Source: Muribaculaceae bacterium (GTDB lineage Bacteria > Bacteroidota > Bacteroidia > Bacteroidales > Muribaculaceae). Taken from it: DNA of 13,548 nucleotides. Positions 1-6,678 of the stretch are shown here, piece by piece (the stretch's first letter is position 1; each line of letters opens with the position of its first letter). The notes below the pieces were generated by a model, which saw nothing but the letters and a program-made list of their open reading frames with translations, ran no database searches and was not told the DNA's origin. Location: the NCBI GenBank assembly GCA_009775195.1, contig VSPF01000079.1, forward strand, positions 1 to 13,548, in the 5' to 3' direction. Made by a program: the position numbers and the translations under genes.

Positions 1-706
1 GGACACGCATAGAGATACCTGTAAGTTTGCCGTTGAGTTCGGGGATAACTTTGCCTACAGCCTTGGCAGCACCTGTCGACGAGGGGATGATGTTGCCCGA
101 AGCGGCACGGCCACCACGCCAGTCTTTCATAGAAGGACCGTCAACGGTCTTCTGGGTAGCTGTGGTAGAGTGTACGGTGGTCATAAGGCCGTTAACGATG
201 CCGAATTTGTCGTTGAGGACCTTGGCGATAGGAGCAAGGCAGTTGGTGGTGCAAGAAGCGTTAGATACGAACTGTGTGCCCTTGACGTAGGTATCGGCGT
301 TCACGCCGCATACGAACATGGGGGTGTCGTCCTTCGAGGGAGCCGACATAACAACGTATTTAGCACCGGCTTCGATGTGGGCCTGAGCTTTTTCTTTGGT
401 AAGGAAGAGACCGGTAGATTCAACTACGTATTCTGCACCTACTGCGCCCCAGCCGATTTCTGCGGGGTTCTTGCAGGCGGTTACGCGGATATGCTTGCCG
501 TTTACAATCAGTTCGCTCTTTTCCATGTCGTAGTCTACAGTGCCTTCGAACTGGCCGTGCATTGTGTCATACTTGAGCATGTAAGCCATGTAGTCTACGG
601 GAAGAAGGTCGTTGATAGCGACTACTTCGATGTCGTCACGCTTTGTAGAAGCACGGAAGACGAAGCGACCGATACGACCAAAGCCATTGATACCTATTTT
701 AGTCAT
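1..706 (-). CDS. gapA: Type I glyceraldehyde-3-phosphate dehydrogenase (partial, C-terminus beyond left edge)
   Basis: This is the phosphorylating NAD-dependent GAPDH of glycolysis, which converts glyceraldehyde 3-phosphate to 1,3-bisphosphoglycerate in the cytosol. Reading leftward from the ATG at 704-706, 235 codons are open to the window edge. The family is normally about 330-340 residues, so roughly the last 100 are missing. The N-terminal Rossmann motif GINGFGRIGR lies at residues 5-14. Asn32-Asp33 after the second strand suit NAD rather than NADP. The catalytic segment SNASCTTN places the nucleophile at Cys152, and the partner His is His179 in TTVHS. The later RGGRAASGNIIPSSTGAAKAVGKV stretch is also typical. 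The gene lies downstream of cdaA on the same strand, but 140 bp separate them and the gap contains its own promoter-like sequence, so independent transcription is likely. Nothing suggests damage; truncation is due to the window. Confidence 0.97.
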   Translation of the reverse strand, partial: MTKIGINGFGRIGRFVFRASTKRDDIEVVAINDLLPVDYMAYMLKYDTMHGQFEGTVDYDMEKSELIVNGKHIRVTACKNPAEIGWGAVGAEYVVESTGLFLTKEKAQAHIEAGAKYVVMSAPSKDDTPMFVCGVNADTYVKGTQFVSNASCTTNCLAPIAKVLNDKFGIVNGLMTTVHSTTATQKTVDGPSMKDWRGGRAASGNIIPSSTGAAKAVGKVIPELNGKLTGISMRV

Positions 707-753
707 AGTTTTTGATTGAATATTGGGTTGTTTAATGTGTCATGTAGTCATTG

Positions 754-767
754 CCGGCCTCTGCCGG
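754..767 (-). other. Small stem-loop at the predicted 5' end of gapA mRNA
   Basis: CCGGC (754-758) and GCCGG (763-767) can pair around a 4-nt loop, with a possible extra G-U pair outside. The hairpin would sit within the first 20 nt of the transcript from the promoter at 779-809. It could protect the 5' end of an abundant glycolytic mRNA; that role is inference. It lacks a following U-tract on the minus strand, so it is a poor terminator for cdaA. Confidence 0.4.
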
Positions 768-778
768 TTTTCCAACCG

Positions 779-809
779 CAAAATTAATGAAAAATTTCGG
801 TAATTCAAT
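779..809 (-). promoter_or_regulatory. Putative Bacteroidota promoter of gapA
   Basis: Read on the minus strand, TAATTTTG at 786-779 matches the Bacteroidota -7 element TAnnTTTG. ATTG at 809-806, 19 bp upstream, is one base off the -33 element TTTG. Transcription would start near 772, giving a leader of about 65 nt before the gapA ATG. Confidence 0.6.
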
Positions 810-846
810 CGGTTGGGGCCATTTTTTTTGCCTGCTTAGGATTTTT

Positions 847-1629
847 TTACTTCACCATCGTGATTGCTATGGTGTTGAGGCGGTGCTCGAGTTCGGTCGA
901 GCTGAGCCGGGTGGCGAGCTTGCCACGGTGGGCGATTGATATGTTGCCGGTTTCCTCGCTCACTACTATGGCCAGGGCGTCGGTGGCCTGGGCAATGCCG
1001 AGGGCCGAGCGGTGGCGCAGGCCGAGCGTGCGCGGCACGTCGCTGTCGTGGCTTACGGGCAAGATGCAGCCTGCTGCCTCGATACGGCCGTGGGCGATTA
1101 TCATGGCTCCGTCGTGGAGTGGCGAATTTTTAAAGAATATGTTCTCGATTAGGCGCGTGTTGATGAGGGCGTCGATGCGGTCGCCCGAGGCCGAGTAATT
1201 GTCGAGCGGCACCGACTGCTCTACCACTATCAGTGCGCCGGTCTTGCTCTTGCTCATGCTCATACATGCATAGACGATGGGCATTACCCATGCCAGTGCC
1301 TCGTTGTCGATTTCTTCTTTATGGTGGTGAAATAGTTTGCTCAGAAAACGCCATCGCCGCTGGCTGCCAAGCTCTACGAGGAAGCGTTTGATAGGTTCCT
1401 GAAACAGTATGACCAGGATTATCAGGCCTATGGCCATAAACTTGTCGAGTATGGTGCCGATGAGGCGCATGTCGAAGATTTCAGATGCAAGCACCCACAC
1501 TACGATGAAGGCCAGTACGCCGTAGAAGATGTTGATGGTGCCCGACTCCTTCATGAGCCGGTAAATGTAGTAGAGCAGTACCGCGAAGAGCAGTATGTCT
1601 ATGGCGTCTTTTATACCGAAGTCGAGCAT
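847..1629 (-). CDS. cdaA: Membrane-bound diadenylate cyclase CdaA (c-di-AMP synthase)
   Basis: The 260-residue product condenses two ATP into the second messenger cyclic di-AMP, which controls potassium and osmotic balance and envelope homeostasis. The first ~80 residues hold three hydrophobic helices (about 8-22, 34-50 and 65-78), the membrane anchor typical of CdaA. The DisA_N/DAC domain follows (about 80-245), with its two signature motifs intact: DGA at 173-175 (in SPLHDGAMII) and RHR at 205-207 (in GLRHRSALG). Length matches the family (about 260-280). The start at 1629 gives MLDFGIKDA, right before the first helix. In Firmicutes the gene sits with cdaR and glmM; here it is the last gene after typA and folP, 63 bp from folP. 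No cdaR-like gene is in the window. The gene looks intact and functional. Confidence 0.95.
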   Translation of the reverse strand: MLDFGIKDAIDILLFAVLLYYIYRLMKESGTINIFYGVLAFIVVWVLASEIFDMRLIGTILDKFMAIGLIILVILFQEPIKRFLVELGSQRRWRFLSKLFHHHKEEIDNEALAWVMPIVYACMSMSKSKTGALIVVEQSVPLDNYSASGDRIDALINTRLIENIFFKNSPLHDGAMIIAHGRIEAAGCILPVSHDSDVPRTLGLRHRSALGIAQATDALAIVVSEETGNISIAHRGKLATRLSSTELEHRLNTIAITMVK

Positions 1630-1636
1630 TTATTTT

Positions 1637-1700
1637 AAGGTTAAAGGTTAGGGGGATAAAGGTTGATGAGCCGTTTCGATGAGCTCTTGTCTTTAACCTT
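1637..1700. repeat. Inverted repeat and AAGGTT repeats between folP and cdaA
   Basis: AAGGTTAAAG at 1637-1646 and its exact reverse complement CTTTAACCTT at 1691-1700 form a 10-bp inverted repeat around 44 nt. The right arm covers the folP stop codon. AAGGTT also recurs on the plus strand at 1637, 1644 and 1659. In the mRNA (minus strand) this could fold into a stem spanning the whole folP-cdaA spacer. Its function is unknown; it might tune expression of cdaA or mRNA processing. Confidence 0.45.
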
Positions 1701-2535
1701 TTATCTTCAATTTTTCTACGATGGCGATTGCCTGGGCGGCCTCGCGAGGGTCGTGCACGCGCAATATGGCGGCTCCGCGCTCAAGGGCCAAGGCGCCTAC
1801 GATAGCCGTCGGCACCAGTGCCTCGGTGGCATCGATGCCCAGGAGCCGCGTCAACATCGACTTGCGCGACATGCCGGCAAGGACCGGGCGCCCGAGTATT
1901 GCGAAAGCGTCGAGCTGCGACAGCAGGCGGTAGTTTTGGTCGAGAGTTTTGGCAAAGCCGAAGCCCGGGTCGATTATCACGTCGGCCACGCCAAGTTCTT
2001 CGAGTCGCGACAGTTTGTGCGACAGTTCGCCAATCACGTCGGCGACCACGTCGGTATAGTCTGTCATCGTCTGCATGGTTGCCGGTGTGCCGCGCATGTG
2101 CATCAGTATGTAGGGCACATGCAGGTCGGCAACGGTCTCGAACATGCCTTCGTCGAGTAGTCCGCCTGATATGTCGTTGATTATGTCGGCCCCCCACTCG
2201 ACGGCCCTGCGTGCCACGTCGGCGCGGAAGGTGTCGACCGAAACTGGGATGTCGTAACCTACGGCTTCGCGCACGGCCGACAGACCGGCTTCGAGGCGGC
2301 GGAGTTCTTCGTCGGCCGACACGTCGTCGGCTCCCGGGCGCGACGAGTAGGCGCCGATATCGAGCATGTCGGCACCGTCGGCCACGAGCTGCCGGGCACG
2401 CCTGGTGATGTCGGCGTGTGTCTGCGCCCTCGAGCCGCTGTAGAACGAGTCGGGGGTAACGTTGAGCACGCCCATTACTACCGGCCGTGAATATTCTGCC
2501 AGCCGGCCACGCAGGTTGAGGGTAAAGGGCGTCAT
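1693..2535 (-). CDS. folP: Dihydropteroate synthase
   Basis: FolP joins 6-hydroxymethyl-7,8-dihydropterin diphosphate to p-aminobenzoate to give dihydropteroate, a step of folate synthesis and the target of sulfonamides. The 280-residue protein is the usual length for this TIM-barrel family. Motifs are in order: NVTPDSF at 25-31; DIGAYSSRPGA at 59-69, a variant of the commoner DIGGESTRPGA; SVDTF with Asp101; INDISGG with Asn120-Asp121; DPGFGFAKT at 189-197; SRKS at 223-226; RVHD at 259-262. All pterin- and phosphate-contacting positions that I can identify are present. The ATG at 2535 lies 5 bp after the typA stop, so folP is probably co-transcribed with typA and has no promoter-like sequence of its own. 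The alternative reading frames in this interval are shadows of this gene. Confidence 0.97.
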   Translation of the reverse strand: MTPFTLNLRGRLAEYSRPVVMGVLNVTPDSFYSGSRAQTHADITRRARQLVADGADMLDIGAYSSRPGADDVSADEELRRLEAGLSAVREAVGYDIPVSVDTFRADVARRAVEWGADIINDISGGLLDEGMFETVADLHVPYILMHMRGTPATMQTMTDYTDVVADVIGELSHKLSRLEELGVADVIIDPGFGFAKTLDQNYRLLSQLDAFAILGRPVLAGMSRKSMLTRLLGIDATEALVPTAIVGALALERGAAILRVHDPREAAQAIAIVEKLKIKG

Positions 2536-2540
2536 AGTTT

Positions 2541-4337
2541 TTAGCGGTTGGCGCGTTTGCGCTCGGTTTCGTCGAGTATGATTTTGCGTAGGCGTATATG
2601 GTGGGGTGTTACCTCTACATACTCGTCTTCCTTAATATACTCGAGAGCTTCTTCGAGGCTGAATACCACAGGGGGCACGATGCGGGCCTTGTCGTCGGCG
2701 CCGCTGGCGCGCATGTTGGTGAGCTTCTTGCTCTTGGTCACGTTGACGGGTATGTCGTTGTCCTTTGCATTTTCGCCAACGACCTGTCCTGCGTAGACTT
2801 CTTCTTGCGGGAATATGAAGAAGCGGCCACGGTCTTGCAGCTTGTCGATTGCATAGGCGTATGCCGTGCCCGACTCGATGGCGATGAGGCTGCCGTTGGT
2901 GCGGCGCTCTATGTCGCCCTTCCACGGTTGGAACTCCAGGAAGCGGTGCGACATGATGGCCTCGCCGCCCGATGCCGTGAGCACGTTGCTGCGCAGGCCG
3001 ATGATGCCGCGCGAGGGTATCTGGAACTCCATCTGCACACGGTCGTTCTTGGTCGACATGGCTACCAGTTCGCCTTTGCGGCGTGTGACCATGTCAATCA
3101 TCTTTGATGCCGACTCTTCGGTGACGTTGATAGTCAGCAGCTCGACCGGTTCGCATTTCACGCCGTCGATTTCCTTTATAATGACCTGGGGCTGGCCAAC
3201 CTGTAGCTCGTAACCCTCGCGGCGCATGGTCTCGATAAGCACCGACAGGTGCAGCACGCCACGGCCGAACACTGTCCACACGTCTTCTTTGCTGCCTTTT
3301 TCTACGCGCAGGGCGAGGTTGCGGTCGAGCTCGGCGTTGAGGCGGTCGCCGATATGGCGCGAGGTCACATACTTGCCGTCCTTGCCGAAGAAGGGGCTGT
3401 CGTTGATGGTGAAGGTCATCGACATGGTGGGCTCGTCGATGGCGATGCGGGGCAGCGGGTCGGGGTTGTCGGGCAGTGATATGGTGTCGCCGATTTCAAA
3501 TCCGTCGAGACCGACCACGGCGCATATGTCGCCGTTTTTCACGCAGTCGACACGTTTGCGCCCCATGCCTTCGAAGGTATGCAGTTCCTTGATGCGCTGC
3601 TTCGATATGCTGCCGTCCTTGCGGCAGAGGGCTATTTCCTGGCCCTCGCGTATTTCGCCACGGTGCACGCGGCCGATGGCTATACGGCCCACATATTTGG
3701 AGTAGTCGAGCGAGGTGATGAGCATCTGGGTGTCGCCGGGGTTGTCCTCGGGGCCGGGAATGGCCTCGATGATAGTGTCGAGAAGGGGCAATATGTTGTC
3801 GGTGGGCTTGTTGACGTCGGTGCTCATCCAGCCCTGCTTGGCCGAGCCGTAGAGGGTGGGGAAGTCGAGCTGTTCCTCGGTGGCGTCGAGGCTGAACATC
3901 AGGTCGAATACCATCTCCTGCACCTCTTCGGGGCGGCAGTTGGGCTTGTCGACCTTGTTTATGACTACTACCGGCTTGAGGCCGATTTCTATCGCTTTCT
4001 GAAGCACGAAGCGTGTCTGTGGCATGGGGCCTTCGAAGGCGTCGACCAGCAGCAGGCAGCCGTCGGCCATATTGAGCACGCGCTCTACCTCGCCGCCGAA
4101 GTCGGCGTGGCCCGGGGTGTCGATGATGTTGATTTTGTAATCCTTATAATTTATCGACACGTTTTTCGACAAGATTGTGATGCCGCGTTCGCGTTCGAGG
4201 TCGTTGTTGTCAAGGATGAGTTCTCCGGCGTTCTGGTTCTCGCGAAAAAGGTGGCCGGCGAGAAGCATTTTGTCCACTATTGTAGTCTTGCCATGGTCTA
4301 CATGGGCAATAATAGCGATGTTGCGTATTTTCTGCAT
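2541..4337 (-). CDS. typA: Ribosome-associated translational GTPase TypA/BipA
   Basis: TypA (BipA) is an EF-G-like GTPase that binds the 70S ribosome and helps 50S subunit assembly and stress or low-temperature growth. The 598-residue length fits the family (about 600). GTPase motifs are complete: G1 AHVDHGKTT at 11-19, G2 RGITI at 51-55, G3 DTPGH at 73-77, G4 NKVD at 127-130. The rest follows the family order: domain II, the EF-G-like domain III and V region, then a C-terminal domain with the characteristic segment around FIFPQEEVYAGQVVGE. It is shorter than EF-G and ends in the TypA-specific tail, which excludes EF-G and TetM-type protection proteins. It is the first gene of a minus-strand operon with folP and cdaA. 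Its ATG at 4337 lies about 17 nt from the predicted transcription start. Confidence 0.97.
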   Translation of the reverse strand: MQKIRNIAIIAHVDHGKTTIVDKMLLAGHLFRENQNAGELILDNNDLERERGITILSKNVSINYKDYKINIIDTPGHADFGGEVERVLNMADGCLLLVDAFEGPMPQTRFVLQKAIEIGLKPVVVINKVDKPNCRPEEVQEMVFDLMFSLDATEEQLDFPTLYGSAKQGWMSTDVNKPTDNILPLLDTIIEAIPGPEDNPGDTQMLITSLDYSKYVGRIAIGRVHRGEIREGQEIALCRKDGSISKQRIKELHTFEGMGRKRVDCVKNGDICAVVGLDGFEIGDTISLPDNPDPLPRIAIDEPTMSMTFTINDSPFFGKDGKYVTSRHIGDRLNAELDRNLALRVEKGSKEDVWTVFGRGVLHLSVLIETMRREGYELQVGQPQVIIKEIDGVKCEPVELLTINVTEESASKMIDMVTRRKGELVAMSTKNDRVQMEFQIPSRGIIGLRSNVLTASGGEAIMSHRFLEFQPWKGDIERRTNGSLIAIESGTAYAYAIDKLQDRGRFFIFPQEEVYAGQVVGENAKDNDIPVNVTKSKKLTNMRASGADDKARIVPPVVFSLEEALEYIKEDEYVEVTPHHIRLRKIILDETERKRANR

Positions 4338-4361
4338 ACTCTACTGGATTGTTTCAAGGTG

Positions 4362-4369
4362 CAAAATTA
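4362..4369 (-). promoter_or_regulatory. Putative -7 element of the typA-folP-cdaA promoter
   Basis: On the minus strand TAATTTTG at 4369-4362 fits the Bacteroidota -7 consensus TAnnTTTG exactly and is followed by CAC. No good TTTG is found 19-21 bp upstream, so the -33 half is weak or absent. Transcription would start near 4355, leaving a very short leader. Confidence 0.5.
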
Positions 4370-4405
4370 CGCAAAAACCGCGAGATAGACGGTATATGCG
4401 TGGCG

Positions 4406-4430
4406 AAATTTTTGTCGCGACAGTGAATTT
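4406..4430. promoter_or_regulatory. Palindrome in the divergent typA/lipoprotein intergenic region (candidate operator)
   Basis: TGTCGCGACA at 4413-4422 is a perfect 10-bp palindrome. It is flanked almost symmetrically by AAATT (4406-4410) and AATTT (4426-4430). It lies upstream of both divergent promoters, the place for a regulator that controls one or both. No regulator is known from this window, so the call rests only on symmetry and position. Confidence 0.35.
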
Positions 4431-4472
4431 TGGCGTCGAAATGTCTTTAAAAGTGGCCTCCGTGCCGATTTT

Positions 4473-4504
4473 TTTGCATGCATCGCTTTTTATTGTTATT
4501 TTTG
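4473..4504 (+). promoter_or_regulatory. Promoter of the lipoprotein gene (Bacteroidota type)
   Basis: TTTG at 4473-4476, a 20-bp spacer, then TATTTTTG at 4497-4504 is an exact match to TTTG-N19/20-TAnnTTTG. Transcription would begin near 4511, about 27 nt before the ATG at 4538. The 8-bp palindrome TGCATGCA at 4475-4482 overlaps the -33 element. Confidence 0.75.
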
Positions 4505-4537
4505 CACCCTTGAATTTTAATCATTTTTGCATTAGTT

Positions 4538-5419
4538 ATGAAGAAGTATATCTGTTATGTTGTGTCGCTTGTGGCCGCCTGCCTGCTGGCGGTGTCGTGT
4601 GGCGACAATAACAATAATAATGAAACCATCACCGAGCAGACTCTCTCTAACTGCTTTGCCTACGTCAGCGATATCGCCGAGGGCCCCTCGGCATATATCA
4701 CCGGCATGGGCTATAAGGTGCGCCTCAATTACACTGCCCCGTCGGCCGATGTGACCATCTCGGGCCTCAAACTTACCGACGATACCACTTACCCGTCGTT
4801 TACCCTTTCGGGCCTCAAGTTCGCCATCGACAAGGACGGCTGGATAGTGCTGACGGGCGAAAACCTCAGGCCGTCGGTGCCCGGTGTGGCAGTGTCGCCC
4901 GTAATCGGCCGTTTCTCCATGCGTCTCTACCAGCGAGTGATTGGCAACACCTATTCGCCCGCTTTCTGCGTGAGCATGACTCTCGACGGCCGTTATAGCG
5001 TAGTGTCGTCGTATCCCGGCCAGGGCTGCTATGGCACTACCAAGAGCGTGGCGACCGGCATGCCTCCCTTCGAGACAAACTCAACCCAGTATGCGCTCGC
5101 CTTCAACACCAATACCCGCTGTGTGACCATCAATATAGTCAATGCCCAGTTTATGACGCAGATGCCGGCCATGAATATCGTGCTCAAGAACATACCGTTC
5201 GTCATGCGCGGCACCAAGGCTGTGTTCGAAATCGACAACATCACCCCCGAGAGCAACGACACGCCTTACCCGGCCTTCCCTATCAGTAATCTCAAGGGCG
5301 AACTCGACTTCGGTGCCGGTCTCGACCTGTCGTTTGACTGCGCTCCTGTTAAGTTCAACGGAGTAGTCTTCAACGTAACCGCCGACTGCGGCTTCCCCGT
5401 GGTAGAAAGCGGCATCTGA
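4538..5419 (+). CDS. Putative secreted lipoprotein of unknown function with internal repeats
   Basis: I do not recognise a named family. The 293-residue product starts with a lipoprotein signal: basic MKK, a hydrophobic stretch, then LLAVSC with Cys21 as the likely acylated residue. After Cys21 comes GD and a run of five Asn, a low-complexity linker. Export to the outer membrane or periplasm is inferred. The mature part looks all-beta. A motif of the form YP(S/A)F-x-(L/I)S-x-LK occurs at 85-95 and again at 244-254, each preceded by a similar strand (72-79; 229-236). A weaker third copy may lie at 196-221. This suggests two or three related beta units. The gene has its own strong-looking promoter and stands alone between divergent typA and the nuo/atp operon. 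Start choice is supported by the signal peptide. Surface binding or glycan association is possible but nothing here shows it. Confidence 0.85.
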   Translation: MKKYICYVVSLVAACLLAVSCGDNNNNNETITEQTLSNCFAYVSDIAEGPSAYITGMGYKVRLNYTAPSADVTISGLKLTDDTTYPSFTLSGLKFAIDKDGWIVLTGENLRPSVPGVAVSPVIGRFSMRLYQRVIGNTYSPAFCVSMTLDGRYSVVSSYPGQGCYGTTKSVATGMPPFETNSTQYALAFNTNTRCVTINIVNAQFMTQMPAMNIVLKNIPFVMRGTKAVFEIDNITPESNDTPYPAFPISNLKGELDFGAGLDLSFDCAPVKFNGVVFNVTADCGFPVVESGI

Positions 5420-5439
5420 AAAAATAGACTCGTCCAACT

Positions 5440-5463
5440 CCCGGGGCTTGTCTGAGCCCCGGG
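5440..5463 (+). terminator. GC-rich hairpin after the lipoprotein gene (possible terminator)
   Basis: CCCGGGGCT (5440-5448) pairs with AGCCCCGGG (5455-5463) around a 6-nt loop, starting 20 bp past the lipoprotein stop. A strong 9-bp stem in this place suits a terminator, but the bases after it are A-rich rather than a U-tract, so intrinsic termination in the plus direction is uncertain. It might instead stabilise the mRNA 3' end. Confidence 0.5.
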
Positions 5464-5500
5464 GAAATATTAAAAAATCTGAAAAATAAGTGGGCGCAGA

Positions 5501-5532
5501 TTTCGTGGAATGGGATAATTATTGTATCTTTG
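5501..5532 (+). promoter_or_regulatory. Promoter of the nuo-atp operon (Bacteroidota type)
   Basis: TATCTTTG at 5525-5532 matches TAnnTTTG exactly. TTTC at 5501-5504, 20 bp upstream, is one base off TTTG. Transcription would begin near 5539, leaving a leader of about 118 nt before nuoA. It is the only good promoter seen for the genes from nuoA to atpH. Confidence 0.65.
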
Positions 5533-5540
5533 CACCACGA

Positions 5541-5583
5541 ACAGGCGCCCCGACAGGCGCCAGTATGCCGTTTATGCGGCATA
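5541..5583 (+). promoter_or_regulatory. Two hairpins and a direct repeat in the nuo leader
   Basis: ACAGGCGCC occurs twice, at 5541-5549 and 5553-5561. Its self-complementary GGCGCC cores (5544-5549, 5556-5561) can pair around a 6-nt loop. Right after it TATGCCG (5564-5570) pairs with CGGCATA (5577-5583), again around 6 nt. Both lie within the first 45 nt of the predicted transcript. No known riboswitch class is recognised. The second stem covers the ATG of a possible leader ORF. Confidence 0.5.
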
Positions 5584-5660
5584 GAGCTTTGACTGACAGC
5601 GTGTTCTCTCCTTCTCTGTATCGCTTGTGCCAAGGCCGTAGCCTTATTAGACACCGATGA
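5565..5660 (+). CDS. Possible 31-codon leader ORF overlapping the nuoA start
   Basis: An ATG at 5565 opens a 31-codon frame (begins MPFMRHRAL, ends SLIRHR) whose TGA stop at 5658-5660 overlaps the nuoA ATG as ATGA. That arrangement is typical of translational coupling. Its start codon lies inside a predicted stem (5564-5583). The peptide is Arg-rich (6 of 31) and resembles nothing I know. An open frame this short can arise by chance, so only its exact stop-start overlap and its place in a structured leader argue for it. No conservation data are available. Confidence 0.3.
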   Translation: MPFMRHRALTDSVFSPSLYRLCQGRSLIRHR

Positions 5661-6058
5661 AAATAAACTCAATCAATATGATAACAACAGCCATCTTCGG
5701 AATAGAGAACAACGGGCTCCTGGGGATAACGGCGCTGCTCACCGGCGTGGCGCTGGTGGCCCTGGCGCTATGGATTGCCAAGCTCATCTCTCCGAGCTCG
5801 TTCAACCCTCAGAAAGGTGAGGCCTACGAATGCGGTATCCCCACTCGCGGCGAATCTATGTCGCAATTCAAAGTGGGCTACTATCTTTTTGCTATCTTGT
5901 TCCTTATGTTCGACGTCGAGACCGTCTTCCTCTTCCCCTGGGCAGTGAGAATGCGCGAGCTTGGCGCCGATGGTTTATTATGCATCGCCGTCTTCTTCGG
6001 CATCTTGGTGCTGGGCCTCGTATACGCCTGGCGGAAAGGAGCACTCGAATGGAAGTAA
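5657..6058 (+). CDS. nuoA: NADH-quinone oxidoreductase (complex I) subunit A
   Basis: NuoA is a small membrane subunit of respiratory complex I at the joint between the quinone-binding peripheral arm and the membrane arm. The 133-residue product has the usual size and three transmembrane helices (about 20-43, 74-96 and 104-124). Signature motifs are YECG at 57-60 in the loop after helix 1, FDVE at 85-88 and FLFPW at 91-95. The start at 5657 is used because it follows the leader closely; a second ATG (residue 8) would also give a full NuoA. It is the first gene of the operon, and its last 10 bp overlap nuoB, which suggests coupled translation. Confidence 0.96.
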   Translation: MKINSINMITTAIFGIENNGLLGITALLTGVALVALALWIAKLISPSSFNPQKGEAYECGIPTRGESMSQFKVGYYLFAILFLMFDVETVFLFPWAVRMRELGADGLLCIAVFFGILVLGLVYAWRKGALEWK

Positions 6059-6657
6059 CGACCAAAAGCATGCCCTACGAGGCATGGAAAGATAACGAGT
6101 ATATCGAAGGACTCGTAAAGCAGCTCCAGGAGAGCGGCACTAACATCATAGTCGGCTCTCTCGACAAGCTGATTAACTGGGGCCGCTCTAACTCTATCTG
6201 GCCGCTCACCTTCGCCACGAGCTGCTGTGGCATCGAGTTTGTGAGCCTCGGCGCCGCGCGTTTCGACATGGCGCGTTTCGGATGGGAAGTTGCCCGTTCG
6301 TCGCCACGCCAGGCCGACTTTATGATGGTGGCCGGCACAATCGTGCACCGCATGGTGCCCGTGTTCCGCCGCCTCTACGACCAGCTTGCCGAGCCTAAAT
6401 ATGTCATTGCCTGCGGCAGTTGCGCCATATCCGGCGGTCCCTTCCGCAACAGCTACCACGTGGCCAAGGGCATCGAGGACATTGTCCCTGTCGATGTGTT
6501 TGTTCCCGGCTGTCCCCCTCGTCCCGAGGCGATGATATACGGTATCATGCAGCTGTCGCGCAAAATCAAGGTCGAGCGCTTCTTCGGTGGCGTCAACCGC
6601 AAGGAAAAACAGCAAGAATTTCTCGCCCAGCACCCCGTGGAGGGCGTCGAAGATTAA
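6049..6657 (+). CDS. nuoB: NADH-quinone oxidoreductase subunit B (carries FeS cluster N2)
   Basis: NuoB holds the terminal [4Fe-4S] cluster N2 that passes electrons to quinone. I place the start at the ATG at 6049, giving 202 residues and a 10-bp overlap with nuoA. The open frame continues upstream to 5830, but that extra part lies inside nuoA in another frame and has no family similarity. ATG 6070 (residue 8) is a possible alternative. All four N2 ligands are visible: the tandem Cys59-Cys60 in TSCCGIE, Cys125 in CGSCAISGG, and Cys155 in VPGCPPRPE. The segments WPLTFATSCCGIE and GCPPRPEAMIYG are typical. The gene follows nuoA and precedes nuoCD after a 21-bp gap. Confidence 0.96.
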   Translation: MEVTTKSMPYEAWKDNEYIEGLVKQLQESGTNIIVGSLDKLINWGRSNSIWPLTFATSCCGIEFVSLGAARFDMARFGWEVARSSPRQADFMMVAGTIVHRMVPVFRRLYDQLAEPKYVIACGSCAISGGPFRNSYHVAKGIEDIVPVDVFVPGCPPRPEAMIYGIMQLSRKIKVERFFGGVNRKEKQQEFLAQHPVEGVED

Positions 6658-6678
6658 CCCCGGTCATTAATTTCTGTC

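Noticed and set aside
754..767. Terminator for cdaA
   Set aside because: The stem has only 5 bp, and on the minus strand no U-tract follows it; it lies after the predicted gapA transcription start.
2541..4337. TetM-like ribosome protection protein or EF-G
   Set aside because: Length near 600 and the C-terminal segment are those of TypA/BipA; EF-G and TetM are longer and have a different domain IV.
3579..4388. A 269-codon plus-strand open frame
   Set aside because: It lies antisense to typA, whose GTPase motifs are complete, and its product looks like a mirror translation with no family features.
5830..6048. Upstream extension of the nuoB frame
   Set aside because: This part overlaps nuoA in another frame, is Arg-rich and unlike NuoB; the ATG at 6049 gives a normal-length NuoB.
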